64,000 bases of DNA from the NCBI RefSeq assembly GCF_017115105.1, contig NZ_JABXKH010000042.1, positions 124,001 to 188,000 of the forward strand, in the 5' to 3' direction. Both the position numbers and the translations under genes were made by a program. The notes beneath the pieces were generated by a model. The model searched no databases and had not been told where the DNA came from. It was given only the letters and a program-made list of their open reading frames with translations. Below, piece after piece: positions 9,188-17,859 of this stretch (within the stretch, counting starts at the first letter, position 1; each line of letters begins with the position of its first letter). The stretch comes from Nostoc sp. NMS2 (GTDB lineage Bacteria > Cyanobacteriota > Cyanobacteriia > Cyanobacteriales > Nostocaceae).

Positions 9188-9224
9188 GTTAGGAGTTATG
9201 AATTTACAACTTATAACTCCTAAC
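9188..9224 (-). terminator. Stem-loop after the secreted-protein gene
   Basis: GTTAGGAGTTAT pairs perfectly with ATAACTCCTAAC across a 13-base loop, just beyond the stop codon at 9232 of the minus-strand gene. No strong T-run follows, so termination is only likely. The GTTAGGA unit is duplicated on one side. Confidence 0.4.
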
Positions 9225-9231
9225 TTTCCCA

Positions 9232-9840
9232 CTATCTAAGTAGTTCAGCACCTCCTCGTTGGGGTGGTTGTGGGGTAGTTGATCTACTAGGATTAGGTGG
9301 GGTATTGGGTTTAGGAGATAGGGTATTTTGGGAAGTAGGATTAAATATGTTGACTAAGACTTGCACTAAGTCATCTCGCTGAGTGCGGGTAAGATTGGTT
9401 ATGGCTTTGCGATCGCCTTCTATCGGATTTTCCTTTAATGAATCATTCCCTGGATAGGTAGTATCATACATAATTTCATTCACACCCAGGTAATCAGCTA
9501 AAGTCAGCTTCCAATCTAAGCGATAAATTGGTGCCCGCCCTTTGGTATAAATGTGATATCTAATCAGGCGATTTGCCAGGGTGTTGTTTTCGGCAACTTT
9601 CCCATTTTCTTTGCTGATATACTTATTTTCCCGTGGGAAATCTGGCAATTGCTGGTACACTAACTGCCAAACATCACTAGGTGTGATTCTCTGAGCATAA
9701 ACAGGTTGGATACTAAACAAACTTGTGTATATTGATTTGCCCACCCCTGAACTCAAAGCAATTACACCCACTACCATTAAGGCAGTGAGTGTTTGCCAGG
9801 GCTTGAGTAGGGGTTGAATGAACGATTGATGTTTGCTCAT
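9232..9840 (-). CDS. Conserved hypothetical exported protein
   Basis: I recognise no named family. The 202-residue product has an N-terminal hydrophobic segment (LTALMVVGVIALSSGVGKSI, about residues 18-40) followed by QPVYAQ, suggesting a signal peptide or membrane anchor. The soluble core (ITPSDVWQLVYQQLPDFPRE onward) ends in a Pro/Thr-rich low-complexity tail. It lies 24 bp downstream of rpoZ on the same strand, so the two may be co-transcribed. Confidence 0.65.
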   Translation of the reverse strand: MSKHQSFIQPLLKPWQTLTALMVVGVIALSSGVGKSIYTSLFSIQPVYAQRITPSDVWQLVYQQLPDFPRENKYISKENGKVAENNTLANRLIRYHIYTKGRAPIYRLDWKLTLADYLGVNEIMYDTTYPGNDSLKENPIEGDRKAITNLTRTQRDDLVQVLVNIFNPTSQNTLSPKPNTPPNPSRSTTPQPPQRGGAELLR

Positions 9841-9864
9841 CCTGCCTTTTCTAAAGCCTTTTTT

Positions 9865-10101
9865 TTATAGTTCGCCAATAATCTCTGGTTGAGTCAATTC
9901 ATCGGACATTTCGATAATTGCTCTTAGCACTGGCTTCATCATCGCATCTTCGTTATTTTCAAAATCTTCATAACGCCGACGTTTAGCACGATTTGCCACC
10001 TGAACCGTAATGCGGTAACGATTTGAGGCTGCACTAATCAGTTCCTCAGCCCGATGCATAATCTGAGACTGAGTTGTCTCGAACTTAGAACGCTTTAGCA
10101 T
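9865..10101 (-). CDS. rpoZ: RNA polymerase omega subunit
   Basis: The 78-residue sequence is typical of cyanobacterial omega: [40 protein letters not shown] and [20 protein letters not shown]. Omega assists folding and assembly of the beta' subunit and, in cyanobacteria, influences recruitment of the primary sigma factor. The exported-protein gene follows closely on the same strand. Confidence 0.95.
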   Translation of the reverse strand: MLKRSKFETTQSQIMHRAEELISAASNRYRITVQVANRAKRRRYEDFENNEDAMMKPVLRAIIEMSDELTQPEIIGEL

Positions 10102-10260
10102 AATCAGTGGTTCTTGGGGTCATTCCCCAGTGTAGCAGTACTGATAAATCTGTTGCCGTGTATTTAATCGCCAGCAACCTTTCTGTTGATAGAGGCTAAG
10201 AGCCTTCTAGTCATTTTATAAGTTACTTATAATACTACCTGACTAAAGTCACATATCCTT

Positions 10261-10680
10261 ATGGCTGACCTTGTGGAAACTGCTATCAATGCGGGAAACT
10301 TCAATACCCTGGTGAAAGCTGCTCAAGCTGCAAATTTCATAGAAACTCTAAAAAGTCCTGGTTCTTTCACACTATTTGCACCAACTGACGAAGCTTTTGC
10401 CAAGCTGCCAGAGGGAACTTTAGATTCGTTACTACAAGATATCCCCAAGCTCCAGAAAATTGTGGCATATCATGTCGCTAGTGGGGATGTTCGGTCTGAT
10501 GACTTGGTACAGATTAATGAGGCAGAGACGCTTGAAGGGTCAATTGTAGCCATTGAATCTGCCGATGGCAAATTTAAGGTGAATAACGCCAATGTCCTCA
10601 AAACAGACATTTTGGCAGATAATGGCGTGATCCATATTATTGATGCGGTGTTGATGCCTGCAATGGTGGCAGGGAGATAA
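10261..10680 (+). CDS. Fasciclin (FAS1) domain protein
   Basis: A 139-residue protein made of one FAS1 domain. The H1 motif GSFTLFAPTDEAFAKLP and the H2 region ILADNGVIHIIDAVLMP are clear, with YHV before the second half. No signal peptide is evident, unlike many FAS1 proteins, so it may be cytoplasmic, as are several small cyanobacterial FAS1 proteins. The domain is an adhesion-type fold; the role here is unknown. A TTATAAT box near 10227 is a plausible -10 element. Confidence 0.92.
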   Translation: MADLVETAINAGNFNTLVKAAQAANFIETLKSPGSFTLFAPTDEAFAKLPEGTLDSLLQDIPKLQKIVAYHVASGDVRSDDLVQINEAETLEGSIVAIESADGKFKVNNANVLKTDILADNGVIHIIDAVLMPAMVAGR

Positions 10681-10689
10681 GGGAATTGG

Positions 10690-10805
10690 GCACAAGAGGC
10701 AGAGGGCAGAGGGGCAGGGGGACAAGGGGGACAAGGGGGAATTATTGAACAAGTCTCTCCTGTCTCCCCCCTCTTCCTAGTCTCTTCTTCATGCCCCTGC
10801 CCTCT
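10690..10805. repeat. Purine-tract / AT-centre / pyrimidine-tract inverted repeat
   Basis: G-rich tract (GGCAGGGGGACAAGGGGGAC), centre GAATTATTGAACAAG, then CTCTCCTGTCTCCCCCCTC and CCCCTGCCC. It occupies the whole spacer between the convergent FAS1 and amylase genes and could act as a bidirectional terminator. Confidence 0.8.
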
Positions 10806-10807
10806 TC

Positions 10808-12262
10808 CTAGTACCCAGTCCCCAGAATGCAGCCACTGCGTGCGGGAAGAGTGAATAACAACTGTTCACCATTCCACTCAACTTCAGCAGTACCATATAA
10901 CAGCTTGTTGGGTTGAGTATGCAAACTAGCCACATCTGCATTCGCAGTTACCGAACTTGTACCAGCGTTTATAGCAATTATCAATTCCTCTGTGCCTAAA
11001 GTTCGTGCAAAGATATAAAGTTGTCCTTGAGCATGGAGAACTCGGTAATCACCTGTACGCAAAGCTGGGTAAGTTTGGCGGATGGCAATTAATTGACGAT
11101 GAGTATTGAAAATTTCTTGATTCCAGTTAGCCTCTAAAGGAAAGCCACGTCGTGAATCTGGATCTATGCCACCAGGTAAGCCAACTTCATCACCATAGTA
11201 GATGCTGGGGGCACCGGGAAAGGTGAGTAACAGTAGAGTTGATAATTCTACACTCGCTATATCACCGCCTGCAATGGTCATCAATCGGGCTGTATCGTGA
11301 CTTGCTAACAAATTGAGTTGAGTTAGCTGAATTTCCCAAGGGTAAAGTTGCAGTACTTCTTGGATTTTGGTGGCGTACTCGGCAGCAAATAAGGGTGGGT
11401 AGGGTTGATAGTCGCGGCTTTGGACTTGTTCTAAGACTACGCGATCGCCAGCTGCAAAGGCAATTGTCGGCCCAGCAAATAAATAATTCATCACGCCGTC
11501 AAATTGCGTTCCATCCAACCACTGGCGGGAATCTCCCCACACTTCTCCCACAATATAAGCTTCGGGATTGATGGCTTTAGTGCGATCGCGGAATTCCTGC
11601 CAAAAACCAGGAGTTTTTATTTCAAATGGTACATCCAATCGCCAACCATCGATGCCGAACTTAATCCAATATTCGGCAATCTCCATAATGTATTCCCGCA
11701 CTTCTGGATTGTCGTGGTTAAATTCTGGAAGGGCACGATTTCCCCCCCAACCTACGTAGTTTGCAGGAAAATCACCAGTGTAGGGTGCCAAAGGCCAGCC
11801 TTCAATTTTGAACCAATTTACCCAAGGTGAATGGGGGCCATTCTCTAAAACGTCGTGGAAGAAGAAAAAACCACGGCTAGAATGGTTAAACACGCCATCT
11901 AGAACGACTTTGATATTTCGTTGATGAGCTGCATCAAGCAATTCTTTAAAAGCTTCGTTGCCCCCTAACATCGGGTCAACTTGGTAATAATCGTGGGTAT
12001 GATAGCGATGATTGCTGGCGGATTGAAAGATGGGTGTGAAATAAATCGCGTTAATCCCCAAATTCTGGATGTAGTCTAAATCCTCCATAATGCCCCATAA
12101 ATCACCGCCTTTATAACCCTGGAGTGTTGGCATAGCCTCCCAATCTTCCCAACGGGCTTCGTGCAACAGCCGTTTGCGTGGCTGTTTGCTTCTGGCAAAG
12201 CGATCTGGGAAAATTTGGTAGAAAACAGCGTGCTTTACCCAGTCTGGTGTTTGAATTTGCAT
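10808..12262 (-). CDS. Glycoside hydrolase family 13 alpha-amylase-type enzyme
   Basis: Cytosolic alpha-glucan hydrolase, 484 residues, with no signal peptide. The (beta/alpha)8 motifs run in order: VVLDGVFNHSS, GWRLDVP with nucleophile D210, IVGEVWGD with acid/base E240, and ASHDTAR with D323. The sequence begins at the barrel (TPDWVKHAVFYQIFPDRFAR), so it lacks the N-terminal domain of neopullulanases. The F-Y-Q-I-F-P-D-R-F pattern is nonetheless typical of the cyclomaltodextrinase/neopullulanase side of GH13. Likely role: breakdown of maltodextrins from glycogen. Exact specificity cannot be read from the sequence. Confidence 0.92.
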   Translation of the reverse strand: MQIQTPDWVKHAVFYQIFPDRFARSKQPRKRLLHEARWEDWEAMPTLQGYKGGDLWGIMEDLDYIQNLGINAIYFTPIFQSASNHRYHTHDYYQVDPMLGGNEAFKELLDAAHQRNIKVVLDGVFNHSSRGFFFFHDVLENGPHSPWVNWFKIEGWPLAPYTGDFPANYVGWGGNRALPEFNHDNPEVREYIMEIAEYWIKFGIDGWRLDVPFEIKTPGFWQEFRDRTKAINPEAYIVGEVWGDSRQWLDGTQFDGVMNYLFAGPTIAFAAGDRVVLEQVQSRDYQPYPPLFAAEYATKIQEVLQLYPWEIQLTQLNLLASHDTARLMTIAGGDIASVELSTLLLLTFPGAPSIYYGDEVGLPGGIDPDSRRGFPLEANWNQEIFNTHRQLIAIRQTYPALRTGDYRVLHAQGQLYIFARTLGTEELIIAINAGTSSVTANADVASLHTQPNKLLYGTAEVEWNGEQLLFTLPARSGCILGTGY

Positions 12263-12985
12263 GAATAACTTTTTGTACCTTCAGAAGCGATCGTTGCAAA
12301 TATTAGCTTCTTTATGGCTCTTACTTATGATAGAGAATCTCTAATTTGCCAGTAGTCATTAGGAATTTATACCAATTTAACTATTTTGGCTACAGGACTC
12401 ATCTTTGATTTTTGCGAAGCTAAGTACAACTTAAAGAGTCTTATTGCCTATTGCGCTGCGCGAACACAAATCAAAGCTGATTATTACACAACTTGTTAGT
12501 ATTTAGTGTTTTTTAAATTTATCTTTTTTATTCATTACTTAATCATTCTTAATTTTCTTGTTTTACCAATTCTGGGGGTTTAAGTCTCCCGCCACAAAAC
12601 TTAATTACGAATTACGAATTACGAATTATTTTAACTTTGTCCGTAATGATTTAAGCAGATAGTGGATTAGTTTAATAGCTCCATAAAAATTACCTGTTAC
12701 CTCAGTCTTGGGTAATTCTGAGATGCGTCTGCTCAAAGATGTCTCATGAGTACAGAAAATCACTATAGGAGACATAATTCAAGAATATGAGTTATGAATT
12801 AGCCATTGTCTTAGGAATTACTTCCCGCCTCCTAAGCTTATTTGATGTTATCTATAAAAAGATAGATAACTATAGTCGCATCAAATAATCAAGGCGAAAA
12901 AACTACATAGTTTGCATTAGTGCCATAGCGACTTATGCTAATAAACTACTTTGCTTTCACCCAATAAATTGAATTTGAGGTAAAA
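12263..12985. promoter_or_regulatory. Long upstream region of the subtilisin gene with nested inverted repeats
   Basis: No gene is supported. Three tandem TTACGAA heptamers lie near 12603-12626 (the reverse complement of the TTCGTAA repeats seen elsewhere). At 12838-12888, two nested perfect inverted repeats occur: outer arms TTATTTGATG / CATCAAATAA and inner arms TTATCTAT / ATAGATAA around AAAAAG. This structure sits about 100 bp before the subtilisin start and may be an operator or an RNA hairpin. Confidence 0.5.
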
Positions 12986-14713
12986 ATGAGACACGAAAAA
13001 CTTTCTCCCGGACTACTGTTGGCATTTCAAGACTATCAAAATGAGGGAGATAAAGCTTTAGTTACACACAAGCGATCGCTTGGCATCATTGCCCACAAAA
13101 GCCCAGTCAAGCCAACAAAGAGCGTCGTTTTTATCTATTGCGATCCTGATGCAGACTTGAGTTACTTATCACAATATAACATTGAAGTCAATCAAAACTC
13201 TGGGAGTGTGCGGACGGCTTTTTTACCGATAGAGAGTTTAGATGTCTTGTCTGAAGAAGATGTTATCCAACGCATCAAGCCATCACGCAAACTTCATTTG
13301 AGGATGGACACTGCAATGGGAACAGTCAAGCTGCCGGAGTTCCAGAATAAAACCGGACTGACTGGTAAAGGAGTAATCATCGGCATTATAGACAGTGGCA
13401 TCGATCCAAAACACCCCGCCTTTGCTGGACGAATTTTACACATTTGGGATCAAACACTGCCAGGGCCAGGAGTAACGGAGGGCGGCTATGGGGCTGAATT
13501 TACGGGAGCGCAACTGACAATTTCTCAGGATACTGGCGGTCATGGTACTCATGTTGCCGGAATTGCCGCCGGTGCCGATGCTAGCTATGGCGGTGTCGCA
13601 CCAGAAGCGGAATTAGTTGTCGTCAGGTCAGATTTACAAGATGCCCATATTGCTGATGGTGTGCGTTACATTTTCCGAATTGCTAGAGAGTTAGGACGCG
13701 CAGCTGTAGTAAATCTCAGCTTGGGTGGACACGCTGATGCCCATGATGGTAGTGATTCCTTATCCAAAGTTATTGACGCGGAAACCGGCCCTGGAAGAAT
13801 AGTTTGCTGTGCTGCGGGTAATGAAGGGAACGCTAACATTCATGGTCAAGCGATAATACCCAGTGGACGCACTCGTGGTATGCGCTTTAATGTTCCTTTG
13901 AATCAAATAGGCATAGTTTGGTTAAACGCCTGGTATTCCAAAGACAGCGAATTAGAAGTGTCTGTGCGGAGTCCTAACGGTTTTGTCACCCCCTTCCAAA
14001 AAATAATTACTGACGGTAATGCCGCACAAGATTACCAGTTACCAGATGCAAGAGTACAATTAGCGACACCAGCGCCAGATAAAGCCAATGGCGATCATAA
14101 TTTCTTTGTGCAAATCCGGGGTATTGACCCCTCGCCAGTAATGGGAGGTATTTGGCAGCTGCGAGTCCGCAACAGTTCTGCAACTGACACACGTTTGGAT
14201 GTGTGGACATTAGATGACACTTCGTCAGTATTTTTTACAGGTAAAAGTGTAAAAGATGCGCTAAAAATTGGTTCACCAGGAGCCGCCAGCAGTGCAATTA
14301 CAGTTGCCGCCTATACTACTAAAACCAAGTACACAGATATTGATAACCAAGTGCGAGAAATGGGCTTAGAATTGCAAACTATTTCGGAATTCAGTAGTGA
14401 AGGCCCACTACGGAATGATGGACATAAGCCAGATGTAGCAGCACCAGGAGCAATGATTGTTTCTACCCTTTCTGCCGATGCCAGTTTTGACCGCTCATCG
14501 ATGATTAATTCCAAGTTTGTGGTACAGGCTGGTACGAGTATGGCGACACCATTTGTTAGTGGATTAGTAGCATTACTATTGCAGCGAGATCCCAACCTCG
14601 ATCCGGCTGCTGTGAAAGACTTACTACGTAAAAATAGTGCAATTCCCGGAAAACCCGCAGGCACATTTGATGAGAAATGGGGTTATGGAGTGATTAACGC
14701 TTTAAATCTGTAA
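12986..14713 (+). CDS. Subtilisin-family (S8) serine peptidase
   Basis: 575 residues with the full catalytic triad: D136 in GIIDSGIDPKHPAFAG, H186 in GGHGTHVAGIAAG and S518 in GTSMATPFVSG. The oxyanion Asn lies in CCAAGNEGN. Residues about 46-106 form a propeptide-like domain (I9 type) ending RKLHLRMD. There is no classical signal peptide. A large insert (about residues 300-420) between the Asn and Ser motifs resembles the beta-sandwich insert of long cyanobacterial S8 proteases. The small gene at 15192 resembles its propeptide domain. Possible roles include turnover of cytoplasmic or envelope proteins. Confidence 0.93.
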   Translation: MRHEKLSPGLLLAFQDYQNEGDKALVTHKRSLGIIAHKSPVKPTKSVVFIYCDPDADLSYLSQYNIEVNQNSGSVRTAFLPIESLDVLSEEDVIQRIKPSRKLHLRMDTAMGTVKLPEFQNKTGLTGKGVIIGIIDSGIDPKHPAFAGRILHIWDQTLPGPGVTEGGYGAEFTGAQLTISQDTGGHGTHVAGIAAGADASYGGVAPEAELVVVRSDLQDAHIADGVRYIFRIARELGRAAVVNLSLGGHADAHDGSDSLSKVIDAETGPGRIVCCAAGNEGNANIHGQAIIPSGRTRGMRFNVPLNQIGIVWLNAWYSKDSELEVSVRSPNGFVTPFQKIITDGNAAQDYQLPDARVQLATPAPDKANGDHNFFVQIRGIDPSPVMGGIWQLRVRNSSATDTRLDVWTLDDTSSVFFTGKSVKDALKIGSPGAASSAITVAAYTTKTKYTDIDNQVREMGLELQTISEFSSEGPLRNDGHKPDVAAPGAMIVSTLSADASFDRSSMINSKFVVQAGTSMATPFVSGLVALLLQRDPNLDPAAVKDLLRKNSAIPGKPAGTFDEKWGYGVINALNL

Positions 14714-14787
14714 TTAGCCTCAGAGATGCGATATATTTAACACAATAGATATATCGCGTCTCTTGAACAAGATTAGAATTCTCTCGA

Positions 14788-15030
14788 TTGCAAGAAATAA
14801 TACTAGGAAATCCAAAAATTAGAAAATTGCTAGTAAATAAAAGAGGAAGTGATGAAGATTATACGGCTGCCAAATTAAACGGTGCTAATTTAAAAAATGC
14901 TGACTTTACAGAGGCAATTTAAATCGGAACAACTGCTTTAGATGCTGATTTTTCAGGAGCAACTTTGAGCGGTGCTTGTATCCGAGAATGGAGTATTAAT
15001 ATAAAAGTATACTGGTCATTTAGGCTTTAA
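14788..15030 (+). pseudogene. Pentapeptide-repeat protein remnant
   Basis: One frame reads LGNPKIRKLLVNKRGSDEDY, then AAKLNGANLKNADFTEAI, a stop codon near 14920, then in the same frame ALDADFSGATLSGACIRE. The A(N/D)L-x-x pattern is that of pentapeptide repeats, and the preceding GNPKIRKLLV-type sequence often introduces them in Nostoc proteins. There is no good start codon, and the frame carries an internal stop, so it is a decayed gene copy. Confidence 0.6.
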
Positions 15031-15191
15031 ATAAACCTCGAAGCCAGAGATAACAGCAATTAATCTGTAATTGGACATAGTAAATCGCCCCTTAAATCTA
15101 TACAAAGATAGGCAATGAAAACTCGTAAGTTTGATAAATTAATTGTACGATAGGCTAAAAATCGCCTGCCTTTTTTACCCACTTACTGCTC

Positions 15192-15491
15192 ATGAATTTT
15201 CAAAAGCTAGATGCTGCTCTTGCTACAGCGCTCAATGATGTTCAAAACCCAGAGGAACCGAGTTTAGATGTTTTCATTCATACTGAACCAATTTTAGACT
15301 CTGCTGCAACTGCTGTTTTAGAAAATTTAGGTGTCAGTGATGTTACCAGTGGAAAAGATATATTTACGGCAGCACTGTCACTAAATGCAATTTCCCACCT
15401 GTCAGAGGAACCTTGGGTGAAATATTTGAAGCGATCGCAGCAATTGCGTTTGGTTAATAGGAGAATCAATACAGGCAAGTTGGGTGTTTAA
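15192..15491 (+). CDS. Small protein resembling a subtilisin propeptide (I9-like)
   Basis: 99 residues. By eye it aligns with residues 47-106 of the upstream subtilisin. DVFIHTEP matches VVFIYCDP, FTAALSLNAISHLSEE matches RTAFLPIESLDVLSEE, and VKYLKRSQQLRL matches IQRIKPSRKLHL. This spacing and the beta-alpha-beta pattern fit the I9 propeptide/inhibitor fold. Stand-alone I9 proteins can act as folding chaperones or inhibitors of subtilases. It is 480 bp downstream on the same strand, separated by a pentapeptide pseudogene. No signal peptide. The gene looks genuine; the function is inferred. Confidence 0.6.
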   Translation: MNFQKLDAALATALNDVQNPEEPSLDVFIHTEPILDSAATAVLENLGVSDVTSGKDIFTAALSLNAISHLSEEPWVKYLKRSQQLRLVNRRINTGKLGV

Positions 15492-15534
15492 TGGCCATTG
15501 TCTAACCCTACACTAGGCGGATATTTTTTTGCAT

Positions 15535-15666
15535 TTACTGTGAATTAGGTTGTTGTTTATCTGGAAACTTACACTTCACCTCAATTTCCAGATTACTTGC
15601 AGCAGAGCCTTGAGTAATTTCACTAGTAATAATTTTTTGAAGAACAGCCAAGAAATCTGTCATCAT
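15535..15666 (-). CDS. Small hypothetical ORF, 43 residues
   Basis: Reads MMTDFLAVLQKIITSEI then TQGSAASNLEIEVKCKFPD, in the gap between the I9-like gene and gshA on the opposite strand. The frame is open for about 20 codons upstream of the Met pair without another ATG, so it could be the 3' end of an older gene. I recognise no family, and coding status is doubtful. Confidence 0.25.
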   Translation of the reverse strand: MMTDFLAVLQKIITSEITQGSAASNLEIEVKCKFPDKQQPNSQ

Positions 15667-15783
15667 TACTTGGCATAAATTATCAATTAAATGATTCTTA
15701 ACCTTTGATTGACTGAAAGATAGATCCTAAGGATACGTCTAATTCGATACAATTTATAGGCAGAGAGAGCCGAGGAGAACAAG

Positions 15784-16923
15784 GTGGTCTTATTAAAAGG
15801 CTTTGAGATCGAGATGTATACTGGCACGCCTCAAGGTGAAATCGTCGGTCTCTCCGACAAAATTGTTGCAGCCTTGGATGGATTTATGCGGGAGCCAGAT
15901 AGCCGCAATGTAGAATACATAACCCAACCATCACATAATTACGAAAATTTATTGTGTGCCTTGCTGCGTCCCCGGCGGGAGTTGCGAAACTATCTCAATC
16001 GCTTGGGCGATTACACCTTGATACCGGGAAGTACTTTATCTTTGGGTGGCAGCGATCGCTTTCGGCGTTCCGATCCGGCAAATCCTTATCATGACTACAT
16101 TGAGAACACCTACGGGACAAAAGTAGTTACCGCCAGCGTACACATCAATATAGGCATCAGCGATCCAGAAGTATTAATGCGGGCGTGTCGGGTGATCCGC
16201 ATGGAAGCACCCTTATTTCTCGCCCTCAGCGCCTCATCTCCCTTCCTAGATGGCAAAACTACTGGCTATCACTCCACTCGCTGGGGCCTATTTCCGCAAA
16301 CGCCTAACCACGTACCGTTATTTGCCAGCCACGCCGATCATATCCAGTGGGTGGAAGATCAACTCGTTGCCGGAACCATGCAAAATGTTCGGCATTTGTG
16401 GACATCAGTACGACCAAATGGCGATCGCCGCCCTTACGATCTAAATCGCCTAGAACTACGAATTTGCGATTTAGTCACAGATCCCATTGTCTTGCTAGCC
16501 ATTACTGCCTTATTAGAAGCACGTTTATTGCAAGTAATCGAAAATCCCAACATCGATCCTTTAACTCAAAGTACCTTCTCTGGCGAAGAACTCGTCACCC
16601 TGACTGCTGACAACGAAGCGGCGGCGGCTGCTGGTAGCATCGATGCTCATTTGAGACATTGGCAAGATGGTAGAAGTATCCTAGCCAGAGATTGGATTAC
16701 CCAAATGTACCAAGATGTTTGGGCGATCGCTAAACAACGAGGCTTTAGCTGTTTCCTTTCCCCACTGCACAAAATTCTCCGCGAAGGCAATGAGGCTCAA
16801 CAGTGGTTGCAGCTCCACGCAGTCGGTTTTGATAGCCAGCGCGTCATCACCCAGGCTATTCTCGCCACCCAAGAACGCGAAATCGAACTCGAAGACAAAT
16901 TGTGTTCGTCCCTATCGGCTTAA
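15784..16923 (+). CDS. gshA: Glutamate-cysteine ligase, cyanobacterial type
   Basis: ATP-dependent first step of glutathione synthesis, joining the glutamate gamma-carboxyl to cysteine. The 379-residue protein opens LLKGFEIEMYTGTPQGEIVG and has SVHINIGISDPEVLMRACRV and SASSPFLDGKTTGYHSTRWG, typical of the cyanobacterial family. The start is GTG at 15784 with GAGGAG about 8 bases upstream. No ATG is available before the conserved FEIEMYTGT region. Confidence 0.93.
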   Translation: MVLLKGFEIEMYTGTPQGEIVGLSDKIVAALDGFMREPDSRNVEYITQPSHNYENLLCALLRPRRELRNYLNRLGDYTLIPGSTLSLGGSDRFRRSDPANPYHDYIENTYGTKVVTASVHINIGISDPEVLMRACRVIRMEAPLFLALSASSPFLDGKTTGYHSTRWGLFPQTPNHVPLFASHADHIQWVEDQLVAGTMQNVRHLWTSVRPNGDRRPYDLNRLELRICDLVTDPIVLLAITALLEARLLQVIENPNIDPLTQSTFSGEELVTLTADNEAAAAAGSIDAHLRHWQDGRSILARDWITQMYQDVWAIAKQRGFSCFLSPLHKILREGNEAQQWLQLHAVGFDSQRVITQAILATQEREIELEDKLCSSLSA

Positions 16924-17397
16924 TTGAAGAGGCAGGAGAGCAGGGGGCAGGGAGCAGGGAGCAGGGGAGGATGAGGGGGATGAGGGAGACAAGGAGGACA
17001 AGGGGGACAAGGGGGAATTATTGAATAGTCTCTTCCTTGTCTCCCTTGTCTCCTATGCCCCTCTGCCTCTTTTCCATGCCCCATTCCCCATTCCCAATTC
17101 CCCATTCCCAATTCCCAATTCCCCATTCCCAATTCCCAATGGTAGATTTCCTTGGAGATACTACCAGCCCTAAAATACACAAGTAATTAATTTTTCTACA
17201 TAAAACTTAATGTTTACTAATTTTAGCCAAATATCCTCTCAGGGATTGCTCTGGGAAGGTTTGTGCTATTGTTTTAAAAATCTAATCGATGGAGGATGCT
17301 TGATTATTATTAACAAAACCTATGAATAGCCTCTACCCTTTGGTAGATTTAACATTGACAATAAATTGTTTTATACAATACTTAGATTATACGGACA
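16924..17397. repeat. Spacer with tract inverted repeat and ATTCCCA tandem heptamers
   Basis: From about 16930 to 17060 lies a member of the purine/AT/pyrimidine family (GACAAGGAGGACAAGGGGGA, centre GAATTATTGAATAG, then TCTTCCTTGTCTCCCTTGTC). It is followed at about 17085-17138 by tandem variants of CCCCATTC/CCCAATT heptamers. The rest, to 17397, is AT-rich and must contain the trmL promoter; I see nothing else. Confidence 0.75.
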
Positions 17398-17859
17398 ATG
17401 CCGCAGGTCGTTTTAGTTAACCCACAAATTCCTCCTAATACAGGTAATATTGCTCGTACTTGTGCAGCGACAGGTACGGAGTTGCATTTGGTAGGGCCCT
17501 TGGGGTTTGAAATTAGCGATCGCTACCTCAAAAGAGCCGGCTTAGATTACTGGCCTTATGTCAAACTGCACTATCACGAATCTCTAGAAGCCTTTAAAAC
17601 CGTACATCAAGAGCGTGGAGGCAGATGGTTAGGTTATACCGTTGGTGGAAATTTTAATTACGTCAGCTTTCAATTTCAAGCCGATGATTGGCTACTATTT
17701 GGTAGTGAAACTACGGGCTTACCAACAACAATTTTGTCAGATTGCGATGCTACTCTGTATATTCCCATGAGCCAACCAGGGGTTCGCAGCTTGAATCTGT
17801 CGGTAAGTGTGGCAATTGGCTTATTTGAAACCCGTCGTCAGTTGGGCTATCTACAATAA
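17398..17859 (+). CDS. trmL: tRNA (cytidine/uridine-34 2'-O)-methyltransferase
   Basis: SPOUT-fold methyltransferase that modifies the wobble ribose of tRNA-Leu using SAM. The 153-residue length is that of minimal TrmL/YibK. Motifs: LVNPQIPPNTGNIARTCAAT at the N-terminus, and the knotted SAM site LLFGSETTGLP, IPMSQPGVRSLNLSVSVAIG. Stand-alone gene. Confidence 0.95.
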   Translation: MPQVVLVNPQIPPNTGNIARTCAATGTELHLVGPLGFEISDRYLKRAGLDYWPYVKLHYHESLEAFKTVHQERGGRWLGYTVGGNFNYVSFQFQADDWLLFGSETTGLPTTILSDCDATLYIPMSQPGVRSLNLSVSVAIGLFETRRQLGYLQ

